Assembly: GCF_001269345.1 (NCBI RefSeq)
Contig: NZ_CXOP01000002.1
Location: forward strand, 496,853 to 560,852
Reading direction: 5' to 3'
Source of the DNA: Limnohabitans sp. 2KL-27
GTDB taxonomy: Bacteria > Pseudomonadota > Gammaproteobacteria > Burkholderiales > Burkholderiaceae_C
Length of the DNA stretch: 64,000 bases
Below, piece after piece: positions 28,517 through 39,034 of this stretch (the stretch's first letter is position 1; each line of letters begins with the position of its first letter). The position numbers were made by a program, and so were the translations under genes. Below the pieces are notes generated by a model. That model was not told where the DNA came from and made no database searches. It was given only the letters and a program-made list of their open reading frames with translations.

Positions 28517-28861
28517 ATGACCATTGAAAACCCCAGCCCCTATTTCAAGCGCCACATCTTTTTTTGCCTGAATGAGCGCAAAAACAACGAGGCCTGCTGC
28601 GCCAAGCAGGGTGCGCAAGAGGCCTTTGACCATTGCAAAGCCCAGGTCAAATCGCTGGGTTTGGCGGGGCCCGGAGAGGTCCGCGTCAACAAAGCGGGTT
28701 GCCTTGACCGTTGCTCGGGTGGGCCGGTGGCCGTTGTTTATCCGGAAGGCGTTTGGTACAGCTATGTGGACAAAGCCGACATCGATGAAATTGTCGAGTC
28801 GCATTTGAAAAACGGCCAGGTCGTTGAGCGACTGCGCACACCTGAGCACCTGGGGCGCTGA
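28517..28861 (+). CDS. Thioredoxin-like [2Fe-2S] ferredoxin
   Basis: 114 residues. Cysteines are spaced as in thioredoxin-fold 2Fe-2S proteins: one in HIFFCLNERK, two in NEACC eight residues on, and two in AGCLDRCSGGPVAVVYPEG. Tyr-rich C-terminal strand WYSYVDKADIDEIV completes the fold. It belongs with the NuoE-like/CbiW stand-alone ferredoxins; its partner is unknown. Its stop overlaps the next start by one base. Confidence 0.9.
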   Translation: MTIENPSPYFKRHIFFCLNERKNNEACCAKQGAQEAFDHCKAQVKSLGLAGPGEVRVNKAGCLDRCSGGPVAVVYPEGVWYSYVDKADIDEIVESHLKNGQVVERLRTPEHLGR

Positions 28862-29487
28862 TGAACTCAGCGACGCAATCCTTGATCCTGCAAGGCCAGG
28901 CTGGGCCCATCGAAGCCTTGTGCGATGCCCCTGTGCAAGGGGACATCCAGGGAACCGCAGTCATCGCACACCCCCACCCTTTGTTTGGCGGGACCATGCA
29001 AAACAAGGTGGTGCAGACCCTGGCCCGCGCCTTTGTGCAGTGTGGCTGGCAGGCCGTGCGCTTCAATTTTCGGGGCGTGGGGGCCAGCGCCGGCGCCTAC
29101 GATGAGGGGCGCGGCGAAGCGGCGGACATGCAGGCGGTGATCGACCAAGTGGCATCCTCAGGCCCATTGGCGCTGGCCGGTTTTTCCTTTGGGGCCTTTG
29201 TGACCAGCCATGTCGCCCGGACATTGGCCCCCGTGCGCGGCCTCGACAAGCTGGTCTTGGTCGGCACAGCCGCTTCGCGCTTTGAGGTGGCTCCGGTTGC
29301 GCCCGAGCTGCACGAGCAAACCTTGGTGCTGCACGGGGAGCAAGACGATACGGTTTCTTTGGCCAGTGTGATGGATTGGGCCAGACCCCAATCCTTGCCA
29401 GTCACGGTCATTCCCGGGGTCGAGCATTTCTTTCACGGACAATTGCCCCTTCTCAAAACCTTGGTCGCCAGGCACCTGCGTGCCTGA
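28861..29487 (+). CDS. Alpha/beta hydrolase
   Basis: 208 residues. The nucleophile elbow is GFSFG with Ser109, followed by an Asp in HGEQDDTV and His in VEHFFHG; the oxyanion segment is AHPHPLFGGTMQNKVVQ. This resembles the YcjY/DUF-type 'HPHP' hydrolases with a serine triad. Substrate unknown. It overlaps the ferredoxin gene by one base (TGATG), and the two are surely cotranslated. Confidence 0.9.
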   Translation: MNSATQSLILQGQAGPIEALCDAPVQGDIQGTAVIAHPHPLFGGTMQNKVVQTLARAFVQCGWQAVRFNFRGVGASAGAYDEGRGEAADMQAVIDQVASSGPLALAGFSFGAFVTSHVARTLAPVRGLDKLVLVGTAASRFEVAPVAPELHEQTLVLHGEQDDTVSLASVMDWARPQSLPVTVIPGVEHFFHGQLPLLKTLVARHLRA

Positions 29488-29533
29488 ACCCCAGCGCCCC
29501 GCAGCAGAGCGCTTCCAGACGGTAAAGACCCGC

Positions 29534-30691
29534 ATGACAACTTCATTGAAAACATTGGCCTTGGCGTTTTTGGCGGTCCTGACCCTGTGCGCTCAGGCAC
29601 AAATGCCGCAGCCCCCCGAGGTGGCGGCCAAAGCTTATTTGCTGATCGATGTCACGGCCAATCAGGTGCTGGCGGCCAAAGACCCGGACATGGCGGTGGA
29701 GCCGGCCTCTTTGACCAAATTGATGACGGCGTATTTGGTGTTCGATGCCCTGAAGTCCCGCAAAATTGACCTCAAGCAAACTCTGCCGGTCTCCGAGCGG
29801 GCCTGGAAAATGCCGGGCTCGCGCATGTTCATCGACCCCAAAATGCGGGTTCCGGTCGAAGACCTGATCAAGGGCATGGTGGTCCAGTCGGGCAACGATG
29901 CCACCGTGGCCCTGGCCGAAGGGGTGGGCGGCAGTGTGGAGCGCTTTGTTCAACTCATGAACGACCAGGCCAAAGTCTTGGGCATGAAGAACTCCACCTA
30001 CCGCAATCCGGAGGGGCTGATGGAGGCGGGACACAGCACCACAGCCCGGGACCTGGGCATCTTAGCCACCCGCCTGATGCGGGATTTTCCGGAATTTGTC
30101 CCTTATTACGCCATCAAAAAGTACCGATACGAAGGCACTCCTGCGGCCAACGACAGCAACCGCAACCTGCTGTTGTTCCGGGACCCTTCGGTGGATGGCC
30201 TGAAAACAGGGCACACCAACGCGGCGGGCTATGGCCTGGTGGCCACGGCCAAACGGGACTTCGCCAATGTAGGGTCTCGCCGCCTTTTATCGGTCGTTTT
30301 GGGGGCGGACACCGAAAATGCGCGCGCCAACGAAAGCCAGAAGCTTCTCAATTGGGGTTACACCGCTTTTGATGCGGTCAAACTCTTTGAGGCCGGCCAG
30401 GTCGTGGTGAGTCCGGCCTTGTGGAAGGGCAAGTCACCGGTCTTGAAGCTGGGTTCTTTCCAGCCACTGGTGGTGGCGGTGCCCGCGGGCACGATTGCCC
30501 AGATCAAAACCCAGGTGGCCCGTCCGGATCCGCTGGTGGCACCCTTCATCAAAGGCCAGTCTGTGGGCACGCTGCAGGTGTTGCGTGGTGACCAGTTCTT
30601 GTTCGAAGTCCCCCTGGTGGTCTTGGAGGCGGTCGAGCAAGCGGGCATTTGGGGTCGGGCGTGGGACGCCGTGCGCCTGTGGATCAAGTGA
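29534..30691 (+). CDS. D-alanyl-D-alanine carboxypeptidase (PBP5/6 family)
   Basis: 385 residues. A signal peptide ends after AQA near residue 22. The penicillin-binding motifs are SLTK (Ser59, Lys62), SGN (about residue 121) and KTG (about residue 236), followed by the PBP5 C-terminal beta domain. The tail [13 protein letters not shown] is the amphipathic membrane anchor. It trims pentapeptides in the periplasm. The ATG at 29534 starts the signal peptide. It is followed by a terminator that overlaps the str promoter. Confidence 0.95.
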
Positions 30692-30727
30692 GCGCGCGCC
30701 TGCCCCGCGGGCCAAATTGTGGATAAC

Positions 30728-30756
30728 TTGCCACCAGCCCGCCAGGCGGTTATACT
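30728..30756 (+). promoter_or_regulatory. Sigma-70 promoter of the str (rpsL-rpsG-fusA) operon
   Basis: TTGCCA (30728-30733) and TATACT (30751-30756) with an ideal 17-base spacer. The start would be near 30764, giving a leader of about 64 bases to rpsL. The -10 box sits in the loop and first stem base of the preceding terminator hairpin. Confidence 0.8.
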
Positions 30757-30767
30757 GGCGGGCTTTT
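30736..30767 (+). terminator. Terminator after the carboxypeptidase gene, overlapping the str promoter
   Basis: A perfect 9-bp stem AGCCCGCCA / TGGCGGGCT (30736-30744 and 30756-30764) with an 11-base loop, followed by TTTCC. The stem's last T begins a run of four T. The loop contains the promoter's -10 region. Confidence 0.75.
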
Positions 30768-30827
30768 CCGCTTTTGGGGCGGAGAAGTTTCTTTTGTCTT
30801 TTCAAACGTTTAGGGACGTTACAAACA

Positions 30828-31205
30828 ATGCCAACCATCAATCAATTGGTGCGTCAGGGGCGCGAGGTCGAAACGATCAAGTCCAAAAGCCCTGCGATGC
30901 AAAACTCTCCACAGCGTCGGGGTGTCTGCACACGTGTGTACACCACTACGCCTAAAAAGCCTAACTCCGCTCTGCGTAAAGTTGCCAAAGTGCGCTTGAC
31001 CAACGGTTTTGAGGTCATCTCTTACATCGGCGGTGAAGGCCACAACCTGCAGGAACACTCCGTGGTTCTGGTGCGCGGTGGTCGTGTCAAAGACTTGCCC
31101 GGTGTGCGTTACCACATCGTCCGCGGTTCTTTGGACCTGCAAGGCGTGAAAGACCGCAAGCAGTCTCGCTCCAAGTACGGCGCGAAGAAGCCAAAAGCCA
31201 AGTAA
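30828..31205 (+). CDS. rpsL: 30S ribosomal protein S12
   Basis: 125 residues, the family length. It contains [11 protein letters not shown] at the start and the decoding-centre segment [12 protein letters not shown], with the wild-type Lys whose mutation gives streptomycin resistance, then [18 protein letters not shown]12 sits in the decoding centre of the 30S subunit. It is first in the str operon; rpsG follows after 165 bases. Confidence 0.98.
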
Positions 31206-31370
31206 ACCCTTTGGGGTTGAGATTTTTCGGTGCTGTTTCCCGCGTGGCGCGGTGATCCAGCGAAGTGACCCGAAGCCCGGAATTGTCCAGGTGGGTCGAG
31301 TAAGTGAGCTGTTTTGAATAACGCTCGCGGTGTCTGAAAAGATACCAACTGAAGCAATATGAGGTGAAAT

Positions 31371-31841
31371 ATGCCACGTCGTCGCGAAGTCCCTAAACGT
31401 GAAATCCTGCCGGATCCCAAGTTCGGCAATGTCGAGTTGTCCAAGTTCATGAACGTGATCATGGAAGGCGGCAAAAAAGCTGTGGCCGAGCGCATCATTT
31501 ACGGTGCCCTCGAAAACATGGAAAAGAAAACAGGCAAAGACCCCGTCGAGCTGTTCTCCATCGCCATCAACAACGTCAAGCCCATGGTGGAAGTCAAATC
31601 CCGCCGCGTGGGTGGTGCGAACTACCAGGTGCCTGTTGAAGTGCGCCCTGTTCGTCGTTTGGCCTTGTCGATGCGCTGGATCAAAGAAGCCGCACGCAAG
31701 CGCGGTGAGAAGTCGATGGCCCTGCGTTTGGCCAACGAACTGCTCGAGGCCAACGAAGGCCGTGGTGGAGCCATGAAAAAGCGTGACGAAGTTCACCGCA
31801 TGGCCGAAGCCAACAAGGCGTTCTCGCACTTCCGCTTCTGA
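31371..31841 (+). CDS. rpsG: 30S ribosomal protein S7
   Basis: 156 residues, matching the family. It starts [17 protein letters not shown] and has the S7 signature [26 protein letters not shown] precedes the ATG. S7 organises the 3' domain of 16S rRNA and, in E. coli, represses the str operon by binding the rpsL-rpsG spacer. A 165-base spacer is present here too. Confidence 0.98.
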   Translation: MPRRREVPKREILPDPKFGNVELSKFMNVIMEGGKKAVAERIIYGALENMEKKTGKDPVELFSIAINNVKPMVEVKSRRVGGANYQVPVEVRPVRRLALSMRWIKEAARKRGEKSMALRLANELLEANEGRGGAMKKRDEVHRMAEANKAFSHFRF

Positions 31842-31883
31842 TTCACAGGGGCTTCATAAACAAGCCCCACACTGTCAGAAGCC

Positions 31884-31916
31884 AGCCCGCTGGCCCCAAA
31901 AGGGGTGGCGGGCTTT
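31884..31916 (+). terminator. Intercistronic hairpin between rpsG and fusA
   Basis: AGCCCGC/GCGGGCT and CCCC/GGGG form a two-part stem with a small internal loop around AAAA, followed by TTTAGTAC. The fusA Shine-Dalgarno (GGAG, 31931) comes 15 bases later. With only three T it probably attenuates or protects message ends and does not stop transcription of fusA outright. Confidence 0.6.
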
Positions 31917-31940
31917 AGTACATCATCATCGGAGAAACAT

Positions 31941-34043
31941 ATGGCTCGCATCACCCCCATCGAGCGTTATCGCAACATTGGTATTTCGGCGCACATTGAC
32001 GCTGGCAAGACCACCACGACCGAACGTATTCTTTTTTATACGGGCGTGAACCACAAAATTGGTGAAGTCCATGATGGCGCAGCCACCATGGACTGGATGG
32101 AGCAAGAGCAAGAGCGTGGCATCACGATCACCTCGGCTGCCACCACCTGCTTCTGGAAGGGCATGGACGGCTCTTTCGAAGACCACCGCATCAACATCAT
32201 CGACACCCCCGGCCACGTGGACTTCACGATTGAAGTGGAGCGTTCCATGCGCGTGCTGGATGGCGCTTGCATGGTGTACTGCGCTGTGGGCGGCGTGCAA
32301 CCTCAGTCTGAAACCGTTTGGCGTCAGGCGAACAAATACAAAGTGCCACGTTTGGCTTTTGTGAACAAGATGGACCGTACCGGTGCCAACTTCTTCAAAG
32401 TCGTGGAACAAATGAAGTTGCGCCTCAAGGCCAACCCAGTTCCAATCGTCATCCCGATTGGCGCTGAAGAAAACTTCACCGGTGTGGTCGATCTGCGCAA
32501 GATGAAAGCCATCATTTGGGACGAAGCTTCCCAGGGCATGAAGTTCACTTTCGAGGAGATTCCAGCCGACTTGGTTGAAGTGGCCAAAGAGTGGCGCGAG
32601 AAGATGGTCGAAGCGGCTGCTGAGGCCTCTGAAGAACTGATGAACAAGTACCTCGAAGAAGGTGACTTGACCGAAGAAGAAATCACGCAGGGCTTGCGCG
32701 TTCGCACCATCAACAGCGAAATCCAGCCGATGTTGTGCGGAACAGCCTTCAAGAACAAAGGCGTTCAACGCATGCTGGATGCGGTTCTCGAGTTGATGCC
32801 TTCTCCTTTGGACGTGAAAGCCATCAAGGGCTTTGACGAAGACGAAGTGGAAATCACCCGCAAGGCCGACGACAACGAAAAGTTCTCGGCACTGGCTTTC
32901 AAATTGATGACCGATCCGTTCGTGGGTCAGTTGACCTTCGTGCGTGTCTACTCCGGCGTGCTGAAAAAGGGCGACACCGTGTTTAACTCGGTGCGCGGCA
33001 AGAAAGAGCGCATTGGCCGTATCGTTCAAATGCATGCCAACAACCGTGAAGAAGTCGACGAAATCCGTGCCGGCGACATTGCTGCTTGCGTGGGCTTGAA
33101 AGACGTGACCACGGGTGAAACTCTGTGCGATCCCAATGCGGTGATCACACTCGAGCGCATGGTGTTCCCGGACTCGGTGATCCGCCAAGCCGTTGAGCCC
33201 AAGACCAAAGCCGACCAGGAAAAAATGGGCATCGCTTTGTCCCGCCTGGCTGCTGAAGATCCATCTTTCCGCGTGCAAACCGACGAAGAATCGGGCCAAA
33301 CCATCATTGGTGGTCAGGGCGAATTGCACCTGGAAATCATCGTGGACCGCATGAAACGCGAATTCGGTGTGGAAGCCAACGTGGGCAAGCCGCAAGTGGC
33401 TTACCGCGAAACCATCCGCAAGACCGTGGACGAAGCCGAAGGCAAGTTCGTGCGTCAGTCCGGTGGTAAGGGCCAGTACGGCCACGTGGTTCTGAAGGTG
33501 GAGCCTCAGGAACCTGGCAAGGGCTTTGAATTCGTTGACGCCATCAAGGGCGGTGTGGTTCCTCGCGAATACATCCCTGCGGTTGAAAAAGGCGTGATCG
33601 AAGCTTTGGGCCAAGGTGTGTTGGCGGGCTACCCTGTGGTGGACGTCAAAGTCACGCTGCACTTCGGTTCATACCACGATGTGGACTCGAACGAAATGGC
33701 CTTCAAGATGGCCGCCATCTTTGGTTTCAAAGAAGGTTGCCGCAAAGCTCAACCGGTCATTCTGGAGCCCATGATGGCTGTGGAAGTGGAGACACCCGAA
33801 GACTACGCCGGTAACGTGATGGGCGATTTGTCCTCACGCCGCGGCATGGTCCAGGGCATGGACGACATGGTCGGTGGCGGTAAAGCCATCAAAGCCGAAG
33901 TGCCATTGTCCGAAATGTTCGGCTATTCCACGACCCTGCGTTCAATGTCGCAAGGTCGCGCTACCTACACGATGGAATTCAAGCATTACGCTGAAGCCCC
34001 TCGCAACGTGGCCGAAGCCATCGTCGCTTCACGCGCAAAGTAA
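31941..34043 (+). CDS. fusA: Elongation factor G
   Basis: 700 residues, a normal EF-G. GTPase motifs: [13 protein letters not shown] (G1), [11 protein letters not shown] (G2), DTPGHVDFT (G3) and NKMDRTGA (G4). Domain IV carries the segment [12 protein letters not shown]. The ATG at 31941 has GGAG ten bases before. It catalyses ribosomal translocation and recycling. It is third in the str operon. Confidence 0.98.
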   Translation: MARITPIERYRNIGISAHIDAGKTTTTERILFYTGVNHKIGEVHDGAATMDWMEQEQERGITITSAATTCFWKGMDGSFEDHRINIIDTPGHVDFTIEVERSMRVLDGACMVYCAVGGVQPQSETVWRQANKYKVPRLAFVNKMDRTGANFFKVVEQMKLRLKANPVPIVIPIGAEENFTGVVDLRKMKAIIWDEASQGMKFTFEEIPADLVEVAKEWREKMVEAAAEASEELMNKYLEEGDLTEEEITQGLRVRTINSEIQPMLCGTAFKNKGVQRMLDAVLELMPSPLDVKAIKGFDEDEVEITRKADDNEKFSALAFKLMTDPFVGQLTFVRVYSGVLKKGDTVFNSVRGKKERIGRIVQMHANNREEVDEIRAGDIAACVGLKDVTTGETLCDPNAVITLERMVFPDSVIRQAVEPKTKADQEKMGIALSRLAAEDPSFRVQTDEESGQTIIGGQGELHLEIIVDRMKREFGVEANVGKPQVAYRETIRKTVDEAEGKFVRQSGGKGQYGHVVLKVEPQEPGKGFEFVDAIKGGVVPREYIPAVEKGVIEALGQGVLAGYPVVDVKVTLHFGSYHDVDSNEMAFKMAAIFGFKEGCRKAQPVILEPMMAVEVETPEDYAGNVMGDLSSRRGMVQGMDDMVGGGKAIKAEVPLSEMFGYSTTLRSMSQGRATYTMEFKHYAEAPRNVAEAIVASRAK

Positions 34044-34051
34044 TGACAAGC

Positions 34052-34089
34052 GTGCCCGAGCAAATTCGCCTGCGAATTTGCTCGGGCAC
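34052..34089 (+). repeat. 18-bp perfect hairpin between fusA and tuf
   Basis: GTGCCCGAGCAAATTCGC and its exact complement (34072-34089) are separated by two bases. It starts 8 bases after the fusA stop. No T tract follows (CTCTAATTAAAG), so it is not a normal terminator. It may stabilise the fusA 3' end or be an RNase III site. A second, smaller pairing (TGCCCGTG 34129-34136 with CACGGGCA 34177-34184) lies in the tuf leader. Confidence 0.85.
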
Positions 34090-34207
34090 CTCTAATTAAA
34101 GAACTGTCTGCGATCAAGTGCCACTCTGTGCCCGTGCGGAATGATCAAGCAACCTGATGCAAACATTAAACCAACACACGGGCATTGCTCTTTTTAAGGA
34201 TTGAAAA

Positions 34208-35398
34208 ATGGCTAAAGAAAAATTCGAACGGACCAAACCCCACGTCAACGTGGGCACCATCGGTCACGTTGACCACGGCAAAACCACCCTGACTGCCGCC
34301 ATCACCACCGTGTTGGCTGCCAAGTTCGGCGGTGCTGCCAAAGCGTACGACCAGATCGACGCGGCGCCCGAAGAAAAAGCCCGTGGTATCACGATCAACA
34401 CCGCGCACGTCGAGTACGAGACCGAAAACCGTCACTACGCGCACGTGGACTGCCCGGGTCACGCTGACTATGTGAAGAACATGATCACTGGTGCGGCCCA
34501 GATGGACGGCGCTATTTTGGTGTGCTCCGCTGCTGACGGCCCTATGCCTCAGACCCGTGAGCACATCCTGTTGGCCCGTCAGGTGGGCGTGCCTTACATC
34601 ATCGTGTTCCTGAACAAGTGCGACATGGTCGACGACGCCGAGTTGTTGGAGCTGGTCGAGATGGAAGTGCGCGAGTTGTTGTCTAAGTACGACTTCCCAG
34701 GCGACGACACACCCATCGTGCAAGGCTCTGCCAAGCTGGCGCTGGAAGGCGACAAGGGTCCTTTGGGCGAGCAAGCCATCATGAAGCTGGCTGAAGCGCT
34801 GGACACTTACATCCCTACGCCTGACCGCGCAGTGGACGGCGCATTCCTGATGCCCGTGGAAGACGTGTTCTCCATCTCCGGTCGCGGCACTGTGGTGACT
34901 GGCCGTATCGAGCGCGGTATCGTCAAAGTCGGCGAAGAAATCGAAATCGTGGGCATCAAAGACACGGTCAAGACCACTTGCACAGGCGTTGAGATGTTCC
35001 GCAAGCTGCTGGACCAAGGTCAAGCGGGCGACAACGTCGGTATCTTGCTGCGCGGCACCAAGCGCGAAGACGTCGAGCGCGGCCAAGTGCTGTGCAAGCC
35101 CGGCTCGATCAAGCCGCACACCCACTTCACGGGCGAGATCTATGTCTTGTCCAAAGACGAAGGTGGCCGTCACACGCCTTTCTTCAACAACTACCGTCCT
35201 CAGTTCTACTTCCGTACGACGGACGTGACAGGCGCGATCGAATTGCCAGAAGGCAAAGAGATGGTGATGCCGGGTGACAACGTGTCGATCACTGTGAAGT
35301 TGATTAACCCCATTGCGATGGAAGAGGGCTTGCGCTTCGCCATCCGCGAAGGCGGCCGCACCGTTGGCGCTGGCGTCGTGGCCAAGATCATTGCTTAA
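34208..35398 (+). CDS. tuf: Elongation factor Tu
   Basis: 396 residues, with [13 protein letters not shown] (G1), [13 protein letters not shown] (G2), DCPGHADYV (G3) and NKCDMV (G4). It delivers aminoacyl-tRNA to the ribosome. AAGGA at 34196-34200 precedes the ATG. Many betaproteobacteria carry a second tuf copy; only this one is in the window. It links the str operon to rpsJ. Confidence 0.99.
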   Translation: MAKEKFERTKPHVNVGTIGHVDHGKTTLTAAITTVLAAKFGGAAKAYDQIDAAPEEKARGITINTAHVEYETENRHYAHVDCPGHADYVKNMITGAAQMDGAILVCSAADGPMPQTREHILLARQVGVPYIIVFLNKCDMVDDAELLELVEMEVRELLSKYDFPGDDTPIVQGSAKLALEGDKGPLGEQAIMKLAEALDTYIPTPDRAVDGAFLMPVEDVFSISGRGTVVTGRIERGIVKVGEEIEIVGIKDTVKTTCTGVEMFRKLLDQGQAGDNVGILLRGTKREDVERGQVLCKPGSIKPHTHFTGEIYVLSKDEGGRHTPFFNNYRPQFYFRTTDVTGAIELPEGKEMVMPGDNVSITVKLINPIAMEEGLRFAIREGGRTVGAGVVAKIIA

Positions 35399-35473
35399 TT
35401 CTTTGTGGATCGGTGGCGCAAAGGCCAAGCCTTTGCGCTGCAGCAAGCAGAACACTCACCACAAGGAATTGAC

Positions 35474-35788
35474 ATGTCATCCAAGCAAAAAATCCGCATT
35501 CGCCTGAAAGCGTTTGACTACAAATTGATCGACCAGTCCGCTGCCGAGATCGTTGACACCGCCAAGCGCACCGGCGCGATTGTCAAGGGCCCCGTGCCTT
35601 TGCCAACCCGCATGAAGCGTTTTGACATCCTGCGCTCGCCGCACGTCAACAAGACCAGCCGTGACCAGTTGGAAATCCGCACGCACCAGCGTTTGATGGA
35701 CATCGTGGACCCCACAGACAAAACTGTGGACGCCCTGATGAAACTCGACCTGCCCGCAGGCGTGGACGTCGAAATCAAGCTGCAGTGA
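35474..35788 (+). CDS. rpsJ: 30S ribosomal protein S10
   Basis: 104 residues. It begins [19 protein letters not shown] and has the S10 signature [26 protein letters not shown] precedes the ATG at 35474. S10 (NusE) also takes part in transcription antitermination. It follows tuf by 75 bases and is separated from rplC by a promoter. Confidence 0.97.
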   Translation: MSSKQKIRIRLKAFDYKLIDQSAAEIVDTAKRTGAIVKGPVPLPTRMKRFDILRSPHVNKTSRDQLEIRTHQRLMDIVDPTDKTVDALMKLDLPAGVDVEIKLQ

Positions 35789-35839
35789 TGCAGTTTGGGG
35801 TGGCTGAAAAGCCATCCAAACACTTGAAACAAACCTGAT

Positions 35840-35868
35840 TTGCCAGAAATGGCGAGTCGGGCTATAAT
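35840..35868 (+). promoter_or_regulatory. Sigma-70 promoter between rpsJ and rplC
   Basis: TTGCCA (35840-35845), a 17-base spacer and a consensus TATAAT (35863-35868). The -35 is the same hexamer as in the str promoter. Transcription would start near 35875, giving a leader of about 95 bases before rplC. Confidence 0.82.
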
Positions 35869-35874
35869 TTCAGG

Positions 35875-35894
35875 CTCACCTCTTTTGGGGTGAG
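35875..35894 (+). repeat. Hairpin at the 5' end of the rplC leader
   Basis: CTCACC and GGTGAG pair around TCTTTTGG at the expected first bases of the transcript. It could protect the 5' end or serve in feedback by a ribosomal protein such as L4; no specific site was identified. Confidence 0.5.
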
Positions 35895-35969
35895 ATTTAT
35901 TAACAGTCTTTCACACACCAAACGAGGCTGCCAATTGAAGTGGCCTCGGTGAAAGTTTTGGAGAAAACA

Positions 35970-36635
35970 ATGAGTCTGAGCAACTCCCTCGGGTTGCTGG
36001 GTCGCAAGGTGGGCATGATGCGTCTGTTCACTGATGATGGGGATTCCGTTCCTGTCACAGTGCTGGATGTGTCCAACAACCGTGTATCCCAGGTCAAAAC
36101 CCAAGAGAACGATGGCTATGTCGCTTTGCAGGTGACATTTGGTGCCCGCAAGGCATCGCGCGTGACCAAGCCCATCGCTGGTCACCTGGCCAAAGCCGGT
36201 GTTGAAGCCGGTGAAATCATTCAAGAATTCCGCGTGACCGCCGACACGGCCGCCCAGTACGCCGCTGGCGCGACTGTGCCCGTGGCTGCTGTGTTTGCTG
36301 TGGGCCAGAAAGTGGACGTGCAAGGCACCTCCATCGGTAAAGGCTTCACCGGCACGATCAAGCGTCACAACTTCAAATCGCAGCGCGCATCGCACGGTAA
36401 CAGCCGTTCGCACAATGTGCCCGGTTCGATTTCGATGGCGCAGGATCCTGGCCGTGTGTTCCCTGGCAAGAAAATGTCGGGTCACCTCGGTGATGTGACT
36501 TGCACCACCCAGAACCTGGCCGTCATCCGCGTTGACGAAGCCCGTGGCCTGTTGATGATCAAAGGTGCCATCCCTGGTTCTAAGGGTGGTTTCGTGACCG
36601 TGCGTCCCGCCATCAAAGTCAAAGGAGCGAACTGA
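35970..36635 (+). CDS. rplC: 50S ribosomal protein L3
   Basis: 221 residues. The start [20 protein letters not shown] and the loop motif [23 protein letters not shown] are L3 marks; the Gln in SMAQDPGR is the residue methylated by PrmB. The ATG at 35970 is preceded by GGAG. L3 initiates 50S assembly. The stop overlaps the rplD start by one base. Confidence 0.97.
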   Translation: MSLSNSLGLLGRKVGMMRLFTDDGDSVPVTVLDVSNNRVSQVKTQENDGYVALQVTFGARKASRVTKPIAGHLAKAGVEAGEIIQEFRVTADTAAQYAAGATVPVAAVFAVGQKVDVQGTSIGKGFTGTIKRHNFKSQRASHGNSRSHNVPGSISMAQDPGRVFPGKKMSGHLGDVTCTTQNLAVIRVDEARGLLMIKGAIPGSKGGFVTVRPAIKVKGAN

Positions 36636-37255
36636 TGCAGCTCGAACTCCTGAACGACCAAGGTCAAGCCGCCTCCAAAGTGGATGCGCCCGAGACTGTG
36701 TTCGGTCGTGAATACAACGAAGCCCTGATCCACCAGATCGTGGTGGCTTATCAGGCCAATGCCCGTCAAGGCACCCGCGCTCAAAAGGACCGTGAACAAG
36801 TTCACCACTCTACCAAGAAGCCTTTCAAACAAAAAGGCACCGGTCGCGCTCGTGCTGGTATGACTTCCTCGCCTTTGTGGCGTGGCGGTGGTCGGATTTT
36901 CCCGAACATGCCCGACGAAAACTTCACCCAGAAGATCAACAAGAAAATGTACCGCGCTGGTATGGCTTCGATCTTCTCGCAGTTGGCCCGCGAAGGCCGT
37001 TTGGCTGTGGTGGATTCCTTCAAGGTTGAGACACCTAAAACAAAGCAGCTCGCTGCCAAGTTCAAGGCCATGAGTCTCGACAATGTGCTGGTGATCGCTG
37101 ACGAAGTCGACGAAAACCTGTACTTGGCATCGCGCAACCTGATCAACATCCTGATTGTTGAGCCACGTTACGCCGATCCCGTGTCTTTGGTGAACTTCAA
37201 GAAAGTCCTCGTGACCAAAGGCGCCATGGACAAACTCAAGGAGATGTTTGCATGA
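36635..37255 (+). CDS. rplD: 50S ribosomal protein L4
   Basis: 206 residues with [31 protein letters not shown], the L4 loop that lines the exit tunnel (split here in the description only: [10 protein letters not shown] then [17 protein letters not shown]). It overlaps rplC by one base and rplW by four. In E. coli L4 represses its own operon. Confidence 0.97.
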   Translation: MQLELLNDQGQAASKVDAPETVFGREYNEALIHQIVVAYQANARQGTRAQKDREQVHHSTKKPFKQKGTGRARAGMTSSPLWRGGGRIFPNMPDENFTQKINKKMYRAGMASIFSQLAREGRLAVVDSFKVETPKTKQLAAKFKAMSLDNVLVIADEVDENLYLASRNLINILIVEPRYADPVSLVNFKKVLVTKGAMDKLKEMFA

Positions 37256-37566
37256 GCGCCGTGAAGTTTGACGAAGGTCGTCTGATGTCCGTGCTGGTTG
37301 CCCCCATCGTGTCCGAAAAGGCCACCATGGTTGCAGAAAAATCCAACGCTGTGACATTCAAAGTGCTGCAGGACGCAACCAAGCCTGAAATCAAAGCCGC
37401 TGTGGAATTGATGTTCAAGGTCGAGGTCAAAGGCGTCTCTGTGGTGAATACCAAGGGCAAGACCAAGCGTTTTGGCAAGACCATTGGCCGCCGCGACAAC
37501 GTTCGCAAGGCTTATGTCACGCTGCAACCAGGTCAAGAGCTGAACCTGTCCGGGGAGGCTGCGTAA
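37252..37566 (+). CDS. rplW: 50S ribosomal protein L23
   Basis: 104 residues. [21 protein letters not shown] and [19 protein letters not shown] are the L23 core and its extended loop. It overlaps rplD by ATGA. L23 lies at the tunnel exit and docks trigger factor and SRP. Confidence 0.97.
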   Translation: MSAVKFDEGRLMSVLVAPIVSEKATMVAEKSNAVTFKVLQDATKPEIKAAVELMFKVEVKGVSVVNTKGKTKRFGKTIGRRDNVRKAYVTLQPGQELNLSGEAA

Positions 37567-37568
37567 TC

Positions 37569-38393
37569 ATGGCTGTCATCAAGATCAAACCGACATCCCC
37601 AGGCCGTCGTGGCGTGGTGAAGGTCACCCGTGACCACCTGCACAAAGGTGAGGGCTACGCGCCGTTGCTGGAACCCCAGCACCAGAAGTCGGGCCGTAAC
37701 AACAACGGTCACATCACAACTCGCCACAAAGGCGGTGGTCACAAGCACCACTACCGCGTGGTCGATTTCAAGCGCAACAAAGATGCGATTCCGGCGAAAG
37801 TCGAGCGCATTGAGTACGACCCCAACCGTACTGCGCACATTGCTTTGCTGTGCTACGCCGATGGCGAGCGCCGTTACATCATTGCCCCCCGTGGCATTGA
37901 AACCGGTGCAACCCTGATGTCGGGCCCAGAAGCGCCTATCCGTGCTGGCAACACTTTGCCTATCCGCAACATCCCCGTGGGTTCGACCATCCATTGCATC
38001 GAGCTCAAGCCCGGTGCTGGTGCACAAATCGCTCGCTCGGCAGGTGCTTCGGCCACTTTGCTGGCTCGTGAAGGCATCTACGCTCAAGTGCGTATGCGCT
38101 CCGGTGAAGTTCGCAAGATCCACATCGAATGCCGTGCAACCATTGGTGAAGTCGCCAACGAAGAGCACAGCCTGCGCCAATTGGGTAAGGCCGGTGTCAA
38201 ACGTTGGATGGGTATCCGCCCAACCGTTCGTGGCGTGGCCATGAACCCGGTGGACCACCCGCACGGTGGTGGCGAAGGCCGTACCGGCGAAGGCCGTCAT
38301 GCAGTAGACCCGTGGGGCAACCTCACCAAGGGCTACCGTACCCGTAACAACAAGCGCACACAGGTCATGATCGTGTCGCGTCGCAAGAAGTAA
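37569..38393 (+). CDS. rplB: 50S ribosomal protein L2
   Basis: 274 residues. [21 protein letters not shown] contains the conserved His needed for peptidyl transfer support, and [19 protein letters not shown] is the L2 start. Two bases separate it from the rplW stop. Confidence 0.98.
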   Translation: MAVIKIKPTSPGRRGVVKVTRDHLHKGEGYAPLLEPQHQKSGRNNNGHITTRHKGGGHKHHYRVVDFKRNKDAIPAKVERIEYDPNRTAHIALLCYADGERRYIIAPRGIETGATLMSGPEAPIRAGNTLPIRNIPVGSTIHCIELKPGAGAQIARSAGASATLLAREGIYAQVRMRSGEVRKIHIECRATIGEVANEEHSLRQLGKAGVKRWMGIRPTVRGVAMNPVDHPHGGGEGRTGEGRHAVDPWGNLTKGYRTRNNKRTQVMIVSRRKK

Positions 38394-38403
38394 GGGTTAG
38401 ACA

Positions 38404-38682
38404 ATGACACGCTCTCTCAAAAAGGGTCCATTCGTTGACCACCACTTGTTGGCCAAGGTTGAAAAAGCCGTTGCCACCAAAGACAAAAAGCCCGTCAAGA
38501 CATGGTCGCGTCGCTCCATGGTTCTGCCCGATTTCATCGGTCTGACCATCGCCGTTCACAACGGCAAGCAACACGTTCCTGTTTATGTGACCGACCAAAT
38601 GGTTGGCCACAAATTGGGCGAATTCGCATTGACCCGGACATTCAAGGGTCACCCTGCGGACAAAAAAGTCCAGAAGAAATAA
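38404..38682 (+). CDS. rpsS: 30S ribosomal protein S19
   Basis: 92 residues, [20 protein letters not shown] at the start and [20 protein letters not shown] as the S19 signature. Ten bases separate it from rplB. S19 sits in the head of the 30S subunit with S13. Confidence 0.97.
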   Translation: MTRSLKKGPFVDHHLLAKVEKAVATKDKKPVKTWSRRSMVLPDFIGLTIAVHNGKQHVPVYVTDQMVGHKLGEFALTRTFKGHPADKKVQKK

Positions 38683-38691
38683 GGAAAGACC

Positions 38692-39021
38692 ATGGAAACA
38701 CGTGCAGTCCTCCGGGGCGTCCGTTTGTCGGTCGATAAAGGCCGCCTGGTCGCCGATTTGATTCGCGGTAAAAAAGTGGATCAAGCTCTGAACATCCTGA
38801 CTTTCACGCAGAAAAAAGCTGCGGGCATCGTCAAGAAGGTTTTGGAGTCCGCCATCGCCAACGCTGAGCACAACGACGGTGCCGACATCGACGAGTTGAA
38901 GGTGAAAACCATCTACGTCGAACAAGGCACCACGCTCAAGCGTTTCACCGCCCGCGCCAAAGGCCGTGGCAACCGCATCAGCAAGCCCACATGCCACGTG
39001 TATGTGACGGTTGGCAACTAA
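38692..39021 (+). CDS. rplV: 50S ribosomal protein L22
   Basis: 109 residues with [20 protein letters not shown] and the tunnel hairpin near [20 protein letters not shown], where macrolide-resistance changes occur in other bacteria. AAGGAAAG precedes the ATG at 38692. Confidence 0.97.
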   Translation: METRAVLRGVRLSVDKGRLVADLIRGKKVDQALNILTFTQKKAAGIVKKVLESAIANAEHNDGADIDELKVKTIYVEQGTTLKRFTARAKGRGNRISKPTCHVYVTVGN

Positions 39022-39034
39022 GCCAGGAAGAAAC

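Noticed and set aside
31206..31370. Separate promoter or small RNA between rpsL and rpsG
   Set aside because: No convincing -10/-35 pair or terminator was found. The spacer is more simply the S7-binding type region known from the str operon of E. coli, though I could not identify that site with confidence.
31926..33662. Open frame of 578 codons antisense to fusA
   Set aside because: Same reason: composition of a shadow frame, no ribosome-binding site or recognisable fold, opposite a fully conserved gene.
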